Assembly: GCA_944322095.1 (NCBI GenBank)
Contig: CALUNU010000008.1
Coordinates: 1-64,000 of the forward strand
Origin: an uncultured Alloprevotella sp.
GTDB taxonomy: Bacteria; Bacteroidota; Bacteroidia; Bacteroidales; Bacteroidaceae
Length of the DNA: 64,000 nt
Reading direction: 5' to 3'
A program made the translations under genes and the position numbers. A model generated the notes under the pieces. The model did no database searches. It saw only the letters and a list, made by a program, of their open reading frames with translations, and was not told the origin of the DNA. Shown piece after piece: positions 7,905 through 20,198 of the stretch (its first letter is position 1; each line of letters opens with the position of its first letter).

Positions 7905-9329
7905 ATGTGGACATTGGTCTTGACTTGGAGCGCGTTGGCGGTGTATGCCGTGATTGTGCTGAGCACGGTTCTGGTGGTCCTGCTCGACAACCGCCAGCCC
8001 TACAAGACCATAGCCTGGGTGGTTGTGCTGGTGTTGCTGCCATTCGTCGGGTTGGTGTTTTTCTATTTCTTCGGGCAGAACATCCGTAAGGAGCGCTACA
8101 TCAACCGCCGCAACTTCCGCCTGCTCACCGAGAAGATGCTGGCCGAGCATCCCGGTATGCACAGCGAAGAGTTCCCGCCGAAATATACCCCGCTCATTTC
8201 TCTTTTCGAACGCAAGCACCTTTCCGTTGCCACGCCGGGCAACGAGGTGCGCCTGTTGCGGTCGGGCCGTGAGTTTATGCACGCTTTGTTGCAGGACATC
8301 GGTTCGGCCGTTCATCATATCCATGTGGAAACCTACATCATCGAGGACGACACCGTGGGGCGTCTCCTGCGCGATGCGCTGGCCGACGCCGTGCGGCGCG
8401 GCGTCACGGTGCGTCTCATCTACGACGACGTGGGCTGCTGGAACGTGCCCAACGATTTCTTCGCCTCCTTCGGCCGGGTGGGCATCGAGGCGCAGCCGTT
8501 CCTGCCCGTGCGCTTCCCGAGCCTGACGCACAAGGTGAACTACCGCAACCACCGCAAGGTCATCGTCGTGGACGGCCGCGTGGGCTTCATCGGCGGCATG
8601 AACTTTGCCAACCGCTACATGGAGCGCGGCGGCATCGAGTGGCGCGACCTGCACATGCGCCTGTCGGGGGGAGCCGTTGCGACGTTGCAGCGGAATTTTC
8701 TGAGCGACTGGCATTTTGTGACCGATACGCTCGTCACGTCGGCCCGCTGCTTCCCCCTCATCGACATCGAGCCCGGCCAGGGGGCGCTCGTTCAGATTGT
8801 CGACTCCAACCCCGTCTCGCGCTATCCCGAGATCATGTACGGGCTGACGTGGGCCTTTCAGCACGCACGCCACTATCTGTACATACAGACGCCCTACTTC
8901 ATGCCCACCGAGCCCGTGCTGCAAGCCATGCAGACGGCGGCCATGTCGGGCGTGGACGTGCGGCTCATGGTGCCCTTGAAACCCGATGGCTTCTGGCTCC
9001 GATGGGCCAACGACAGCTACTTTGCCGAGGTGCTCAGGGCCGGGATACGCATTTTCACCTTTGCTCCCGGCTTCCTCCACAGCAAGTGTGTGGTCATGGA
9101 CGACGACTATTGCTCCATCGGTTCGTCCAACATGGATTTCCGCAGCTTCGAAAACAACTTCGAGGCCAACGCTTTCATTTACGACCGCGCTACGGCGTTG
9201 CAGGTAAAGGAAATCTTTCTGGACGACGAGCGCCATTGCCGCGAGGTGAGGCTTTCGGAGTGGAGCCATCGCTCGTATGGCCGCCGTTTGCTCGAATCGT
9301 GTACGCGCATCCTTTCGCCTTTGTTGTAG
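7905..9329 (+). CDS. cls: Cardiolipin synthase (phospholipase D family)
   Basis: This 474-aa membrane enzyme condenses two phosphatidylglycerol molecules into cardiolipin and glycerol. Two N-terminal transmembrane helices (residues about 5-60) are followed by two phospholipase D catalytic motifs: NHRKVIVVDGRVGFIGGMN in the first half and HSKCVVMDDDYCSIGSSN in the second, each with the H-x-K-x4-D signature. Length and order are standard for bacterial Cls. A weak promoter-like TATCTTCG lies at 7879-7886. The gene ends 3 bases before the C10 protease, so the two may be co-transcribed. Confidence 0.95.
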   Translation: MWTLVLTWSALAVYAVIVLSTVLVVLLDNRQPYKTIAWVVVLVLLPFVGLVFFYFFGQNIRKERYINRRNFRLLTEKMLAEHPGMHSEEFPPKYTPLISLFERKHLSVATPGNEVRLLRSGREFMHALLQDIGSAVHHIHVETYIIEDDTVGRLLRDALADAVRRGVTVRLIYDDVGCWNVPNDFFASFGRVGIEAQPFLPVRFPSLTHKVNYRNHRKVIVVDGRVGFIGGMNFANRYMERGGIEWRDLHMRLSGGAVATLQRNFLSDWHFVTDTLVTSARCFPLIDIEPGQGALVQIVDSNPVSRYPEIMYGLTWAFQHARHYLYIQTPYFMPTEPVLQAMQTAAMSGVDVRLMVPLKPDGFWLRWANDSYFAEVLRAGIRIFTFAPGFLHSKCVVMDDDYCSIGSSNMDFRSFENNFEANAFIYDRATALQVKEIFLDDERHCREVRLSEWSHRSYGRRLLESCTRILSPLL

Positions 9330-9332
9330 TTT

Positions 9333-11255
9333 ATGAGACCGTTACGCATCTTCCTCCTGCTTTTTTTGTTCATTTTGCCCGGTGCGCTGCGCCTTGGGGC
9401 CGCGCCTGTCGATACGGCTGCGGCCCGACGTGCCGTCGCAGCCTTTTTGCGCACGTCCCCCGGGGCAGCCATGCCCGGTGCCCGCCTGCTGGCGGCAGGG
9501 ACAGCCGCGGAGCCGCGCCTGGTGGAGCACGCACGGGCGGGCTACTTCTTCGACGACGGTGCCGGCGGCTTCGTGTGGGCCGCAGCCGACGACACGCTGC
9601 CGCCCGTTCTGGGCTATGGCGTGAGCCGCGGCGGCGAGCTGCCTCCGCCCCTGCGGCAGGCCGCACCCGCAGGCCGTGCCACCATCCGCAGCGTGCAGCC
9701 CGTGGCGCCGATGCTCACCATGGTGCGCCATCAGAACGCCCCTTACAACGCCGCCTGCCCCCACTACCGCGCCGACGACGGCACGCTCAGCGAGGAACGT
9801 TGCATGGTGGGGTGCGTGGCTACGGCTTTAGAGGAAATCGTCACCCACTATCGCCGCCCCATTGTGCTGCGCGACACGCTGCACGGCTGGTCGACGCCCC
9901 ACTACGACATTCCCGACGTGCTGCCCGGCACGCAGGTGGACACGCGCCTCATTCTGGACGATTACGACCGCCAGCCCTACACGGCCGAAGAGCTGGACGC
10001 CGTGGCCCGCCTGTCGTACTATTGCGGGGTGGCCGCGCAGATGGACTGGGGCCTCTCGTCGAGCGGCGCCCACATCCGCCATCTCGTCGACCCCTTGAAG
10101 CGTGCCTTCGGCTTTGGCACGGCTGCTTACGTCGACAGCTACCTGTATGAGCCCGACGACTGGTTTTCGCTGATGTATGGCGAGATGCAGGCTGGCCGCC
10201 CCGTGCTCTACACGGGATACGTCATGACGGGCGGCGGCCATGCCTTTGTGGTCGACGGCGTAGACGCGCAGGGCTTTTTCCACGTGAACTGGGGATACGG
10301 GGGCCACTACGACGGCTATTTTCTGCTCGACGTGCTCAACTTTGCCGAGCCCTCCTACGACCGCACGCCCACGGGGTGGGAGGCGGGCTTCTTCTGCAAC
10401 CAGCAGGCCCTGCTGCTTCACCCCGACGTGGTGGACTTCCATCTGCCCGATACGCTCTCGCGCACGGGAACCGAGGTGGTGATCGACTCCATGCGCTTCG
10501 AACTGCCGCCCGCCGCCGGCACCTATACGCCGCTGTGCCTTTATCTGCGCAACACGTCGGCCCGCACGCTGACCACCCCGCTTGCTCTTTTCACGAACAC
10601 GCCGGCCGACACCGCAGCGCTCGAACAGGGCGTGGGCGTGGCCAACGGCGGCATCACGCTGGGGCCGGGCGAGCAGCGCATGCTGCGGCTTCATGTGCGG
10701 GTGGACGGGAGCGGCCCCATGTGGCTGCGGGCCACGCCCGACGACGAGCACATCATCCTGGACACCCTTGTGAACGTCGGGCCCTACTATGCGCCCGACA
10801 TACGTTTTGGTGAGCCCGTCTTCACCTTCCCCGACACCTCTTCCGTACACATCGCCCTGCCCATCGATAACGCCATGCAGCAAGCCCGCAGCGGCTTCCG
10901 CGTGGTCTATTGTCTGTTTGATGGTCCGCAGGTCGGCACCGACGGCGATACGCGCCACACCCATTACGTCTACCTGTGGGCTGGCGAGAGCTTGACCGAC
11001 ACGGTTTCGTTCCGCGGTTTGCGCCCGGGAGCCACCTACACGCTCCTTGTGCGCTCGCCCTGGACGCCCATTATGAACCGCACGTTCACCCTGCCCGCCA
11101 CGACGGGCATCACCGCTCCCGCCGTGCAGCCGCAGGCCGAGACGTGGTATGGCACCGACGGCCGCCGCGTGGCCCGCCCCGACCGTCCCGGCGTCTACCT
11201 GCGCCGCCGCGGCGGGCATGTTGAAAAAATCTATTGGAAAAACAATCAGCCATGA
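9333..11255 (+). CDS. Secreted C10 (streptopain/SpeB-like) cysteine protease
   Basis: This is a 640-aa secreted papain-fold protease with a signal peptide over residues 1-24 (hydrophobic LLLFLFILPGA). Residues about 25-120 resemble the inhibitory C10 propeptide. The mature domain has the catalytic Cys161 in CMVGCVATA and His303 in GGHAFVVDG, followed by the family NWGYGGHYDGYF loop. Beyond about residue 350 lie beta-rich domains, and the extreme C-terminus (YGTDGRRVARPDRPGVYLRR) resembles the short C-terminal modules seen on exported Bacteroidetes proteins. Its stop overlaps the start of the next gene as ATGA, so the two are probably translationally coupled. Confidence 0.9.
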   Translation: MRPLRIFLLLFLFILPGALRLGAAPVDTAAARRAVAAFLRTSPGAAMPGARLLAAGTAAEPRLVEHARAGYFFDDGAGGFVWAAADDTLPPVLGYGVSRGGELPPPLRQAAPAGRATIRSVQPVAPMLTMVRHQNAPYNAACPHYRADDGTLSEERCMVGCVATALEEIVTHYRRPIVLRDTLHGWSTPHYDIPDVLPGTQVDTRLILDDYDRQPYTAEELDAVARLSYYCGVAAQMDWGLSSSGAHIRHLVDPLKRAFGFGTAAYVDSYLYEPDDWFSLMYGEMQAGRPVLYTGYVMTGGGHAFVVDGVDAQGFFHVNWGYGGHYDGYFLLDVLNFAEPSYDRTPTGWEAGFFCNQQALLLHPDVVDFHLPDTLSRTGTEVVIDSMRFELPPAAGTYTPLCLYLRNTSARTLTTPLALFTNTPADTAALEQGVGVANGGITLGPGEQRMLRLHVRVDGSGPMWLRATPDDEHIILDTLVNVGPYYAPDIRFGEPVFTFPDTSSVHIALPIDNAMQQARSGFRVVYCLFDGPQVGTDGDTRHTHYVYLWAGESLTDTVSFRGLRPGATYTLLVRSPWTPIMNRTFTLPATTGITAPAVQPQAETWYGTDGRRVARPDRPGVYLRRRGGHVEKIYWKNNQP

Positions 11256-11662
11256 AGCATCCCGTTCAGATAAAGACGCGCCTCGTATGCCGAGGCGAGG
11301 AGGGCGAAGAAACCATCGAGCGCACCTACCGCGGCACGTGGGCCCGGCGCGACAGCCGCCACCTGCTCCACTATGCCGACGAGGAGAACTGCGGCGAGAC
11401 CCACGTGCTCCTCTCGCCCTTGCAGGCCGACTTGCGGCGCCGCGGTCAGGCCGTTTCGCGCATGGTGCTGGCCGAGGGCTTCCTGCACGAGTCGCCCTAT
11501 GCCACGCCGGCCGGCACCTTTCCCCTGGGCGTGCGCACCGAGAGCTATGCGCTCGGCCTGACGCCGACGGGCGGCCGCCTGCATGCCGTCTATACCATTG
11601 AGATGGGCGGAGTGGCCGTCAGCCGCAACGAACTGTGGCTTACCTGGAACTATCTCAACTAA
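11252..11662 (+). CDS. DUF1934 (calycin-like beta-barrel) protein
   Basis: This 136-aa protein fits DUF1934, a small calycin-type beta-barrel family. Seen here are alternating beta-strands and the family-like features SRMVLAEGF, TPAGTFPLGVRTE and a C-terminal MGGVAVSRNELWLTW. There is no signal peptide. Start 11252 overlaps the C10 protease stop by the ATGA arrangement and begins the domain directly. SpeB and staphopain operons carry a small inhibitor gene directly after the protease, and staphostatins are beta-barrels, so a protective role is conceivable. DUF1934 itself has no such demonstrated function. Confidence 0.7.
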   Translation: MKHPVQIKTRLVCRGEEGEETIERTYRGTWARRDSRHLLHYADEENCGETHVLLSPLQADLRRRGQAVSRMVLAEGFLHESPYATPAGTFPLGVRTESYALGLTPTGGRLHAVYTIEMGGVAVSRNELWLTWNYLN

Positions 11663-11677
11663 TCAATCAACAACAAG

Positions 11678-13048
11678 ATGAGCGATATAAAAACGTACAT
11701 CCACGAAAACGAGCCCCGCTTCCTGAGCGAATGGTTCAGCCTGCTGCGCATTCCGAGCATCAGCGCCCAGACCGAGCACCACGACGACATGCAGCGCTGT
11801 GCCCGCCGCTGGGCAGAGCTGCTGCACGAGGCCGGTGCCGAACGGGTCGAGGTGATGCCCACCGAGGGCAACCCCGTTGTCTATGGCGAGCGCTTCGTCA
11901 CGTCCGATGCTCCCACCGTTCTCGTCTACGGCCACTACGACGTGATGCCTGCCGAGCCGCTTGCGGCCTGGACGTCGGCTCCCTTCGAGCCCGTCGTGCG
12001 CGACGGTGCCGTGTGGGGCCGCGGGGCCGACGACGACAAGGGCCAGACGATGATACAGGTCAAGGCTTTCGAATATCTCGTGCGCCACGACCTGCTGCGC
12101 GTCAACGTGAAGTTTATTTTCGAGGGCGAGGAAGAGATTGGTTCGCCCGGTCTCGAACGCTTCCTTTCGGACCACCGCGACCTGCTGCGGGCCGACGTCG
12201 TGCTGGTGAGCGACACGAGCATGCTGGGCCCCGACCTGCCGTCGCTGACGACGGGTCTGCGCGGCCTGGCCTACTGGGAAGTGGAGGTGACGGGCCCCAA
12301 CCGCGACCTCCATTCGGGCCATTTCGGCGGAGCCGTGGCCAATCCCATCAACGTGCTCTGCAAGCTGCTGGCCGGCATGACCGACAGCAACGGCCGCATC
12401 ACCGTGCCGGGCTTCTATGACGACGTCGAGGAGCTTTCGCCCGAGGAGCGCCGCATGATAGCTTCCATCCCCTTTGACGAAGCGGCCTATATGCGGTCCA
12501 TCGACGTGAGGCAGCTCGAAGGCGAGGTCGGCTATTCGACGCTCGAACGCAACAGCTGCCGTCCGTCGTTCGACATTTGCGGCATCTGGGGCGGCTATAC
12601 CGGCGAAGGGGCCAAGACCGTGCTCCCCTCGAAGGCTTATGCCAAGATTTCCTGCCGCCTCGTGCCCCATCAGCAGCACGAGAAGATAGGCCGCCTTGTG
12701 GCCCGTTACCTCGAGACGTCGGCTCCGGCCAGCGTCAGCGTCAGGGTGACGCCGCTGCACGGGGGCGAGGGCTATGTGTGCCCGCTCGACCTGCCGGCCT
12801 ACCGCGCTGCCGCACAAGGCTTCGGGCAGGCTTTCGGGCGTGCCCCGCTGGCTGTGCGCCGCGGTGGCAGCATCCCCATCGTCAACAGCTTCGAGCGCGT
12901 GCTCGGGGCCAAGACGGTGCTCATGGGCTTCGGGCTCGAAAGCGATGCCATCCATTCGCCCAACGAAAACTTCCGTCTCGACATTTTCCGCAAGGGCATC
13001 GAAGCCGTCGTGGGCTTTTACCTGGCCTACGGCAGCGCGGCCCGTTAG
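11678..13048 (+). CDS. M20 family metallodipeptidase
   Basis: This 456-aa zinc-dependent exopeptidase of the M20 family is probably a cytoplasmic dipeptidase (no signal peptide). The metal-binding and catalytic segments are all present in order: YGHYDVMP (metal His and catalytic Asp), GRGADDDKGQ (bridging Asp), FEGEEEIGSPG (general-base Glu followed by metal Glu), and a later H in AIHSPNENF. The dimerisation lid contains the typical DLHSGHFGGAVANP. Its length matches the PepV/CNDP-like subgroup. It starts 15 bases after the DUF1934 gene and may take part in peptide salvage. Confidence 0.93.
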   Translation: MSDIKTYIHENEPRFLSEWFSLLRIPSISAQTEHHDDMQRCARRWAELLHEAGAERVEVMPTEGNPVVYGERFVTSDAPTVLVYGHYDVMPAEPLAAWTSAPFEPVVRDGAVWGRGADDDKGQTMIQVKAFEYLVRHDLLRVNVKFIFEGEEEIGSPGLERFLSDHRDLLRADVVLVSDTSMLGPDLPSLTTGLRGLAYWEVEVTGPNRDLHSGHFGGAVANPINVLCKLLAGMTDSNGRITVPGFYDDVEELSPEERRMIASIPFDEAAYMRSIDVRQLEGEVGYSTLERNSCRPSFDICGIWGGYTGEGAKTVLPSKAYAKISCRLVPHQQHEKIGRLVARYLETSAPASVSVRVTPLHGGEGYVCPLDLPAYRAAAQGFGQAFGRAPLAVRRGGSIPIVNSFERVLGAKTVLMGFGLESDAIHSPNENFRLDIFRKGIEAVVGFYLAYGSAAR

Positions 13049-13069
13049 CTCAACCCAACCAGAGAAAGC

Positions 13070-13675
13070 ATGAACGAATACGAAGAATATGCCGCCCGCG
13101 ACGTCTCGCTGCGCGGGCGTGTGGAGGTGATATGTGGCTCCATGTTCTCGGGCAAGACCGAGGAGCTCATCCGCCGCCTGCGGCGCGCCAAGATAGCGCG
13201 CCAGCGGGTGGAAATCTACAAACCCGCCGTCGACACCCGCTACTCCGAGGCCGACGTCGTTTCGCACGACAGCAACATCGAGCCATCGACGCCCGTCGAG
13301 TCGTCGGCCAGCCTCTTGCTCTTGGCCGACGAGGCCCAGGTGGTGGGCATCGACGAGGCGCAGTTTTTCGACGAGGGCCTCGTCGGCGTGTGCCGCGAGC
13401 TGGCCAACCGCGGCAAGCGCGTCATCGTGGCCGGCCTCGACATGGACTTCCGCGGTGAGCCCTTCGGCCCCATGCCGGCCCTCATGGCCGTGGCCGAGGA
13501 GGTGACGAAGGTTCACGCCGTCTGCGTGCGTTGCGGAGCGCCCGCCTATCTGTCGCACCGCAAGGTGGCCGACGGGCGGCGCGTCCTCTTGGGCGAGCAG
13601 AACGAGTATGAACCCCTCTGCCGCCGCTGCTACGCGCAGGCCGTGGCCGAGACGGCCGCCGCCCGCCCCGACTGA
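13070..13675 (+). CDS. tdk: Thymidine kinase (type II)
   Basis: This 201-aa enzyme phosphorylates thymidine in the salvage pathway. Walker A is [15 protein letters not shown]; the DxD/DEAQFF motif is [11 protein letters not shown] with the general-base Glu; the lasso region carries a four-cysteine zinc site (CVRCGAPA and CRRC). Length and order are typical of bacterial type II thymidine kinases. It starts 21 bases after the dipeptidase gene and is the last plus-strand gene before a bidirectional terminator. Confidence 0.96.
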   Translation: MNEYEEYAARDVSLRGRVEVICGSMFSGKTEELIRRLRRAKIARQRVEIYKPAVDTRYSEADVVSHDSNIEPSTPVESSASLLLLADEAQVVGIDEAQFFDEGLVGVCRELANRGKRVIVAGLDMDFRGEPFGPMPALMAVAEEVTKVHAVCVRCGAPAYLSHRKVADGRRVLLGEQNEYEPLCRRCYAQAVAETAAARPD

Positions 13676-13713
13676 CCGCCACCGCCACCGGCCGTCGCTT
13701 TTGAGGCATAAGA

Positions 13714-13751
13714 AAAACGCACTTGCCCCCTCGTGGAGGCAAGTGCGTTTT
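13714..13751. terminator. Bidirectional terminator between tdk and the ThrE-type gene
   Basis: A perfect 14-bp stem (13714-13727 with 13738-13751) with an A-rich left edge and T-rich right edge sits between the convergent genes tdk and the exporter gene, so it can serve both strands. Confidence 0.9.
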
Positions 13752-13778
13752 CGGTTGTGGCGCGTGCGGGATGCGGCG

Positions 13779-15149
13779 TCAGAGCCGGCCCAGGTCTACA
13801 AACTTGCCGCGCCGGCGGCGTTCCTCGATGAGCTGCTCAAGGAGGCGGCGGCGGTCGGCTGCGATGTAGCGGCGGGCAAAGATGTTGGGGATGGCCACGC
13901 CGAGCGATATGCACAGAATGGCCAGGGCCGAACTGATGCCGTAGACGGCGGCGCCGGTGACTTCACCCACAACGCCGTTCATCTCGATGAGGCTCACCAA
14001 GGCACGGTACATCAGTACGCCGGGCACCATGGGGATGACGCTCGGGATGGTGAGCACGTGGCCGGGCGTGTGAAACCAGTGGACGGCTTTCACGGCGATG
14101 ATGCTCACCAGCGTGGCCCCCGCCAGCGAGCCGAGCGACAGACCCATGTCGAGGCCGATGTTGCCGTTGGAGGGGCCCAGGTTCACGAAGTTGCGCGTAC
14201 AGACGGCCAGGATGCCCCCGACGGCCACCACCCACAGCAGGCGCCGCGGGATGTTGAATATCATGGAAAAGCCCATGGCCGAGATGGCTGCGGCGATGGC
14301 ATACTCCCAATAGGCATGATGGGGTGTCATGGGGATGGCCAGCAGCGAGGCACAGTCGATGCCGCCCAGCTTGATGAACATGGCAATGCCGAACGACATG
14401 GCGGCAATCATCATCAGCGTGTTGGCCGCGCGCACAATGCCCACCTGCACGTAGCCGTCGAGCATGTCGTCAACGAAATTGATGAGCGGCACGCCAGGCA
14501 CGATGAAGAGGGCGCAGGCCAGCAGCGGATGGAGCGGCGTCGACGTCCACGACGCGGGCAGGAACGTCGTGGCCCACGCCAGCAGCGTCGACACGAAGGC
14601 CGCGATGGCGATGCCCATATAGTGGTTGATGCCAAACTCGTTGCATTTGGCGCGCAGGCGGAAGCCCAGGATGGCAGCCACCGAGGCGTAGAGAAAGGCC
14701 GTCCAGTCGCAGCCAAACTGGATGCAGAAGCCGCCGCAGGCAAAGCCGGCGCCGATGGCCACCTGCCAGGGCGAGTAGTTGCGGCGGCGTGTGCGGATGG
14801 CTTCCAGTTCTTTCTCGTAACGGTCGAGCGAGTAGTCTTCACGTATGGCACGCCACGACAGCTTGCTGATGGCCGATATGGCCGTCATGTTCACGCCGTG
14901 TTTTTCGCAGCGCTGGAACTTTGAGAACGAATGTTCCCCGTCGCTCAGGTTGACCATGAGCATGTCGTACTGGATGTGGATGTGCAGATGTTCTTCGGGC
15001 AGGCCGAGAAAGGCAGCCGTGCGCTTCATGTTGCGCATGATGCGGTTGGTGTCGGCCAGGCTTTCCAGCAGCAGGCCGCCCGTGCGCAGCAGCAGGTCAA
15101 GCTTATGGCGCAGCAGAGCCTCTTGGTTCGGTTGTAATGTTTCTCCCAT
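13779..15149 (-). CDS. Threonine/serine exporter (ThrE) family membrane protein
   Basis: This 456-aa protein is a fusion of the ThrE N- and C-terminal membrane modules. The first 140 residues form a soluble domain (LLLRTGGLLLESLADTNR, typical of ThrE). About ten transmembrane helices follow, with characteristic glycine-rich spans (FIVPGVPLINFVDDMLDG and VIPMVPGVLMYRALV). It is predicted to export threonine/serine or related small acids across the inner membrane; the actual substrate is not readable. Start 15149 was chosen because the promoter at 15174-15205 excludes the longer frame. Confidence 0.88.
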   Translation of the reverse strand: MGETLQPNQEALLRHKLDLLLRTGGLLLESLADTNRIMRNMKRTAAFLGLPEEHLHIHIQYDMLMVNLSDGEHSFSKFQRCEKHGVNMTAISAISKLSWRAIREDYSLDRYEKELEAIRTRRRNYSPWQVAIGAGFACGGFCIQFGCDWTAFLYASVAAILGFRLRAKCNEFGINHYMGIAIAAFVSTLLAWATTFLPASWTSTPLHPLLACALFIVPGVPLINFVDDMLDGYVQVGIVRAANTLMMIAAMSFGIAMFIKLGGIDCASLLAIPMTPHHAYWEYAIAAAISAMGFSMIFNIPRRLLWVVAVGGILAVCTRNFVNLGPSNGNIGLDMGLSLGSLAGATLVSIIAVKAVHWFHTPGHVLTIPSVIPMVPGVLMYRALVSLIEMNGVVGEVTGAAVYGISSALAILCISLGVAIPNIFARRYIAADRRRLLEQLIEERRRRGKFVDLGRL

Positions 15150-15173
15150 GCAGTTAAGTTTTATTTCGAGGTG

Positions 15174-15205
15174 CAAAGATAACACAAAGATGGTGCAGGA
15201 GCAAA
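15174..15205 (-). promoter_or_regulatory. Promoter of the ThrE-family gene
   Basis: The minus strand reads TTTG (15202-15205), 20 bases, TATCTTTG (15174-15181): a perfect Bacteroidetes promoter ending about 25 bases before the start codon. Confidence 0.88.
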
Positions 15206-15323
15206 TTCGCGGGGGAGGCCGGCCCGCGAAGGGTCGGCAGCCTCGCCGCGGTTGCCAAGCCACGGCGTAATATATCCCCTGCGTTGCAAGCAGCATGCGG
15301 CGGGGCTGGATGCCCGCTGCGTA

Positions 15324-15475
15324 GAGATGCGATTCATCGCGTCTCTCACCGCCCGGATGGCTTAGGAGGGGCGCCAGGAAAGGCGCCCCTCCTAAGGTCG
15401 CTCCCCGCGCAGGTGGAAAGAATGTCGCCGCGGGGCTGTCGCCCCGAGCGTGTGAGACGCGATGAATCGCGTCTC
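15324..15475. repeat. REP-like palindromes
   Basis: 15324-15345 and 15454-15475 are 22-base palindromes with arms GAGA(C/T)GCGAT and ATCGCGTCTC. The second follows a cggggctgtcgccccg hairpin (15430-15445). The same hairpin-plus-palindrome pair recurs at 37570-37615, and the hairpin part near 424-446. The centre also contains GGCGCC palindromes with the motif cccctcctaagg seen at 4-15 and 468-479. The interval 15206-15500 has no credible gene. Confidence 0.8.
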
Positions 15476-15500
15476 TACGTGGCGGACTCCCATCGCGTCA

Positions 15501-15880
15501 GGATGCCCCCGCGATTGCCTGCGAAAATGCCCCACTGCCGTGTGCGCTATATGGCAAACTGTTAATGCGGACGCGCGTGTTCGTCCGCCTTTTAGCGTTG
15601 GAAATGCGGCGGGAAGGGGGGCTTCCGTCGATCCATCCCATGGATTTCGATTTCCATCCCATGGATCGGCCGATCCATCCCATGGAAATTTCGATCCATG
15701 GGCACTTTTCGACCGAAAAATGGCCCTGAATTTTGCCATATAGCGGCGAAAATGGCGTTTTTGTGCGTCCATGCGGAGGTAGGTCGCAGGGATGTGCCTC
15801 ATTGTCAGGTGTTTCTGATTTTCGCTTATTTGCGTGCGACGGCCGACGCGGTCGAAAATAATCGATTCTCCGTGTTAAAA
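15501..15880 (+). repeat. 380-bp dispersed intergenic repeat, copy B
   Basis: Gapless match to 498-877, including the run of CATCCCATGGA units at 629-701 plus offset 15000 and the conserved right end (gattctccgtgttaaaa). It lies downstream of the GH2 gene, just as copy A lies downstream of the DUF349 gene. No credible coding frame. Confidence 0.9.
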
Positions 15881-15924
15881 TGGGACGTTGCGCCGGACTA
15901 TTGGGCCCTTTGCGCCGTGGCATG

Positions 15925-15961
15925 AAAAAGCCGGGAGACGGCGGTGGCTGTCTCCCGGCTT
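15925..15961 (-). terminator. Terminator of the GH2 gene
   Basis: A 12-bp perfect stem (15928-15939 with 15950-15961) is followed on the minus strand by a T-run (AAAAA at 15925-15929 on plus). It lies 19 bases past the GH2 stop. Confidence 0.9.
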
Positions 15962-15979
15962 GGGGTTTTTCGGAGGGGG

Positions 15980-20041
<4,062 letters not shown>

Positions 20042-20070
20042 TTAAGGGTTTTGCTTTTAATCCGGCGTAG

Positions 20071-20122
20071 CAAAGATAGCGAAAGGCGAGAGCCGGGCCA
20101 AGGAAAAGCTCGTTTTTCCTTG
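20071..20122 (-). promoter_or_regulatory. Palindrome-linked promoter of the GH2 gene
   Basis: On the minus strand, TTG (20099-20101), 20 bases, TATCTTTG (20071-20078). The TTG lies in the arm of a hairpin (20099-20107 with 20114-20122, caaggaaaa / ttttccttg). About 38 bases from gcttttccttgg through tatctttg are almost identical to the promoter before mnmA at 55209-55246. Confidence 0.85.
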
Positions 20123-20198
20123 ACCCGGCCGAGCCGCATCCTATCTTCGTGAAACAAAGAAGGGCGAAAGGGGAAATGGAGGAAGGCAAGTGGGGCGA

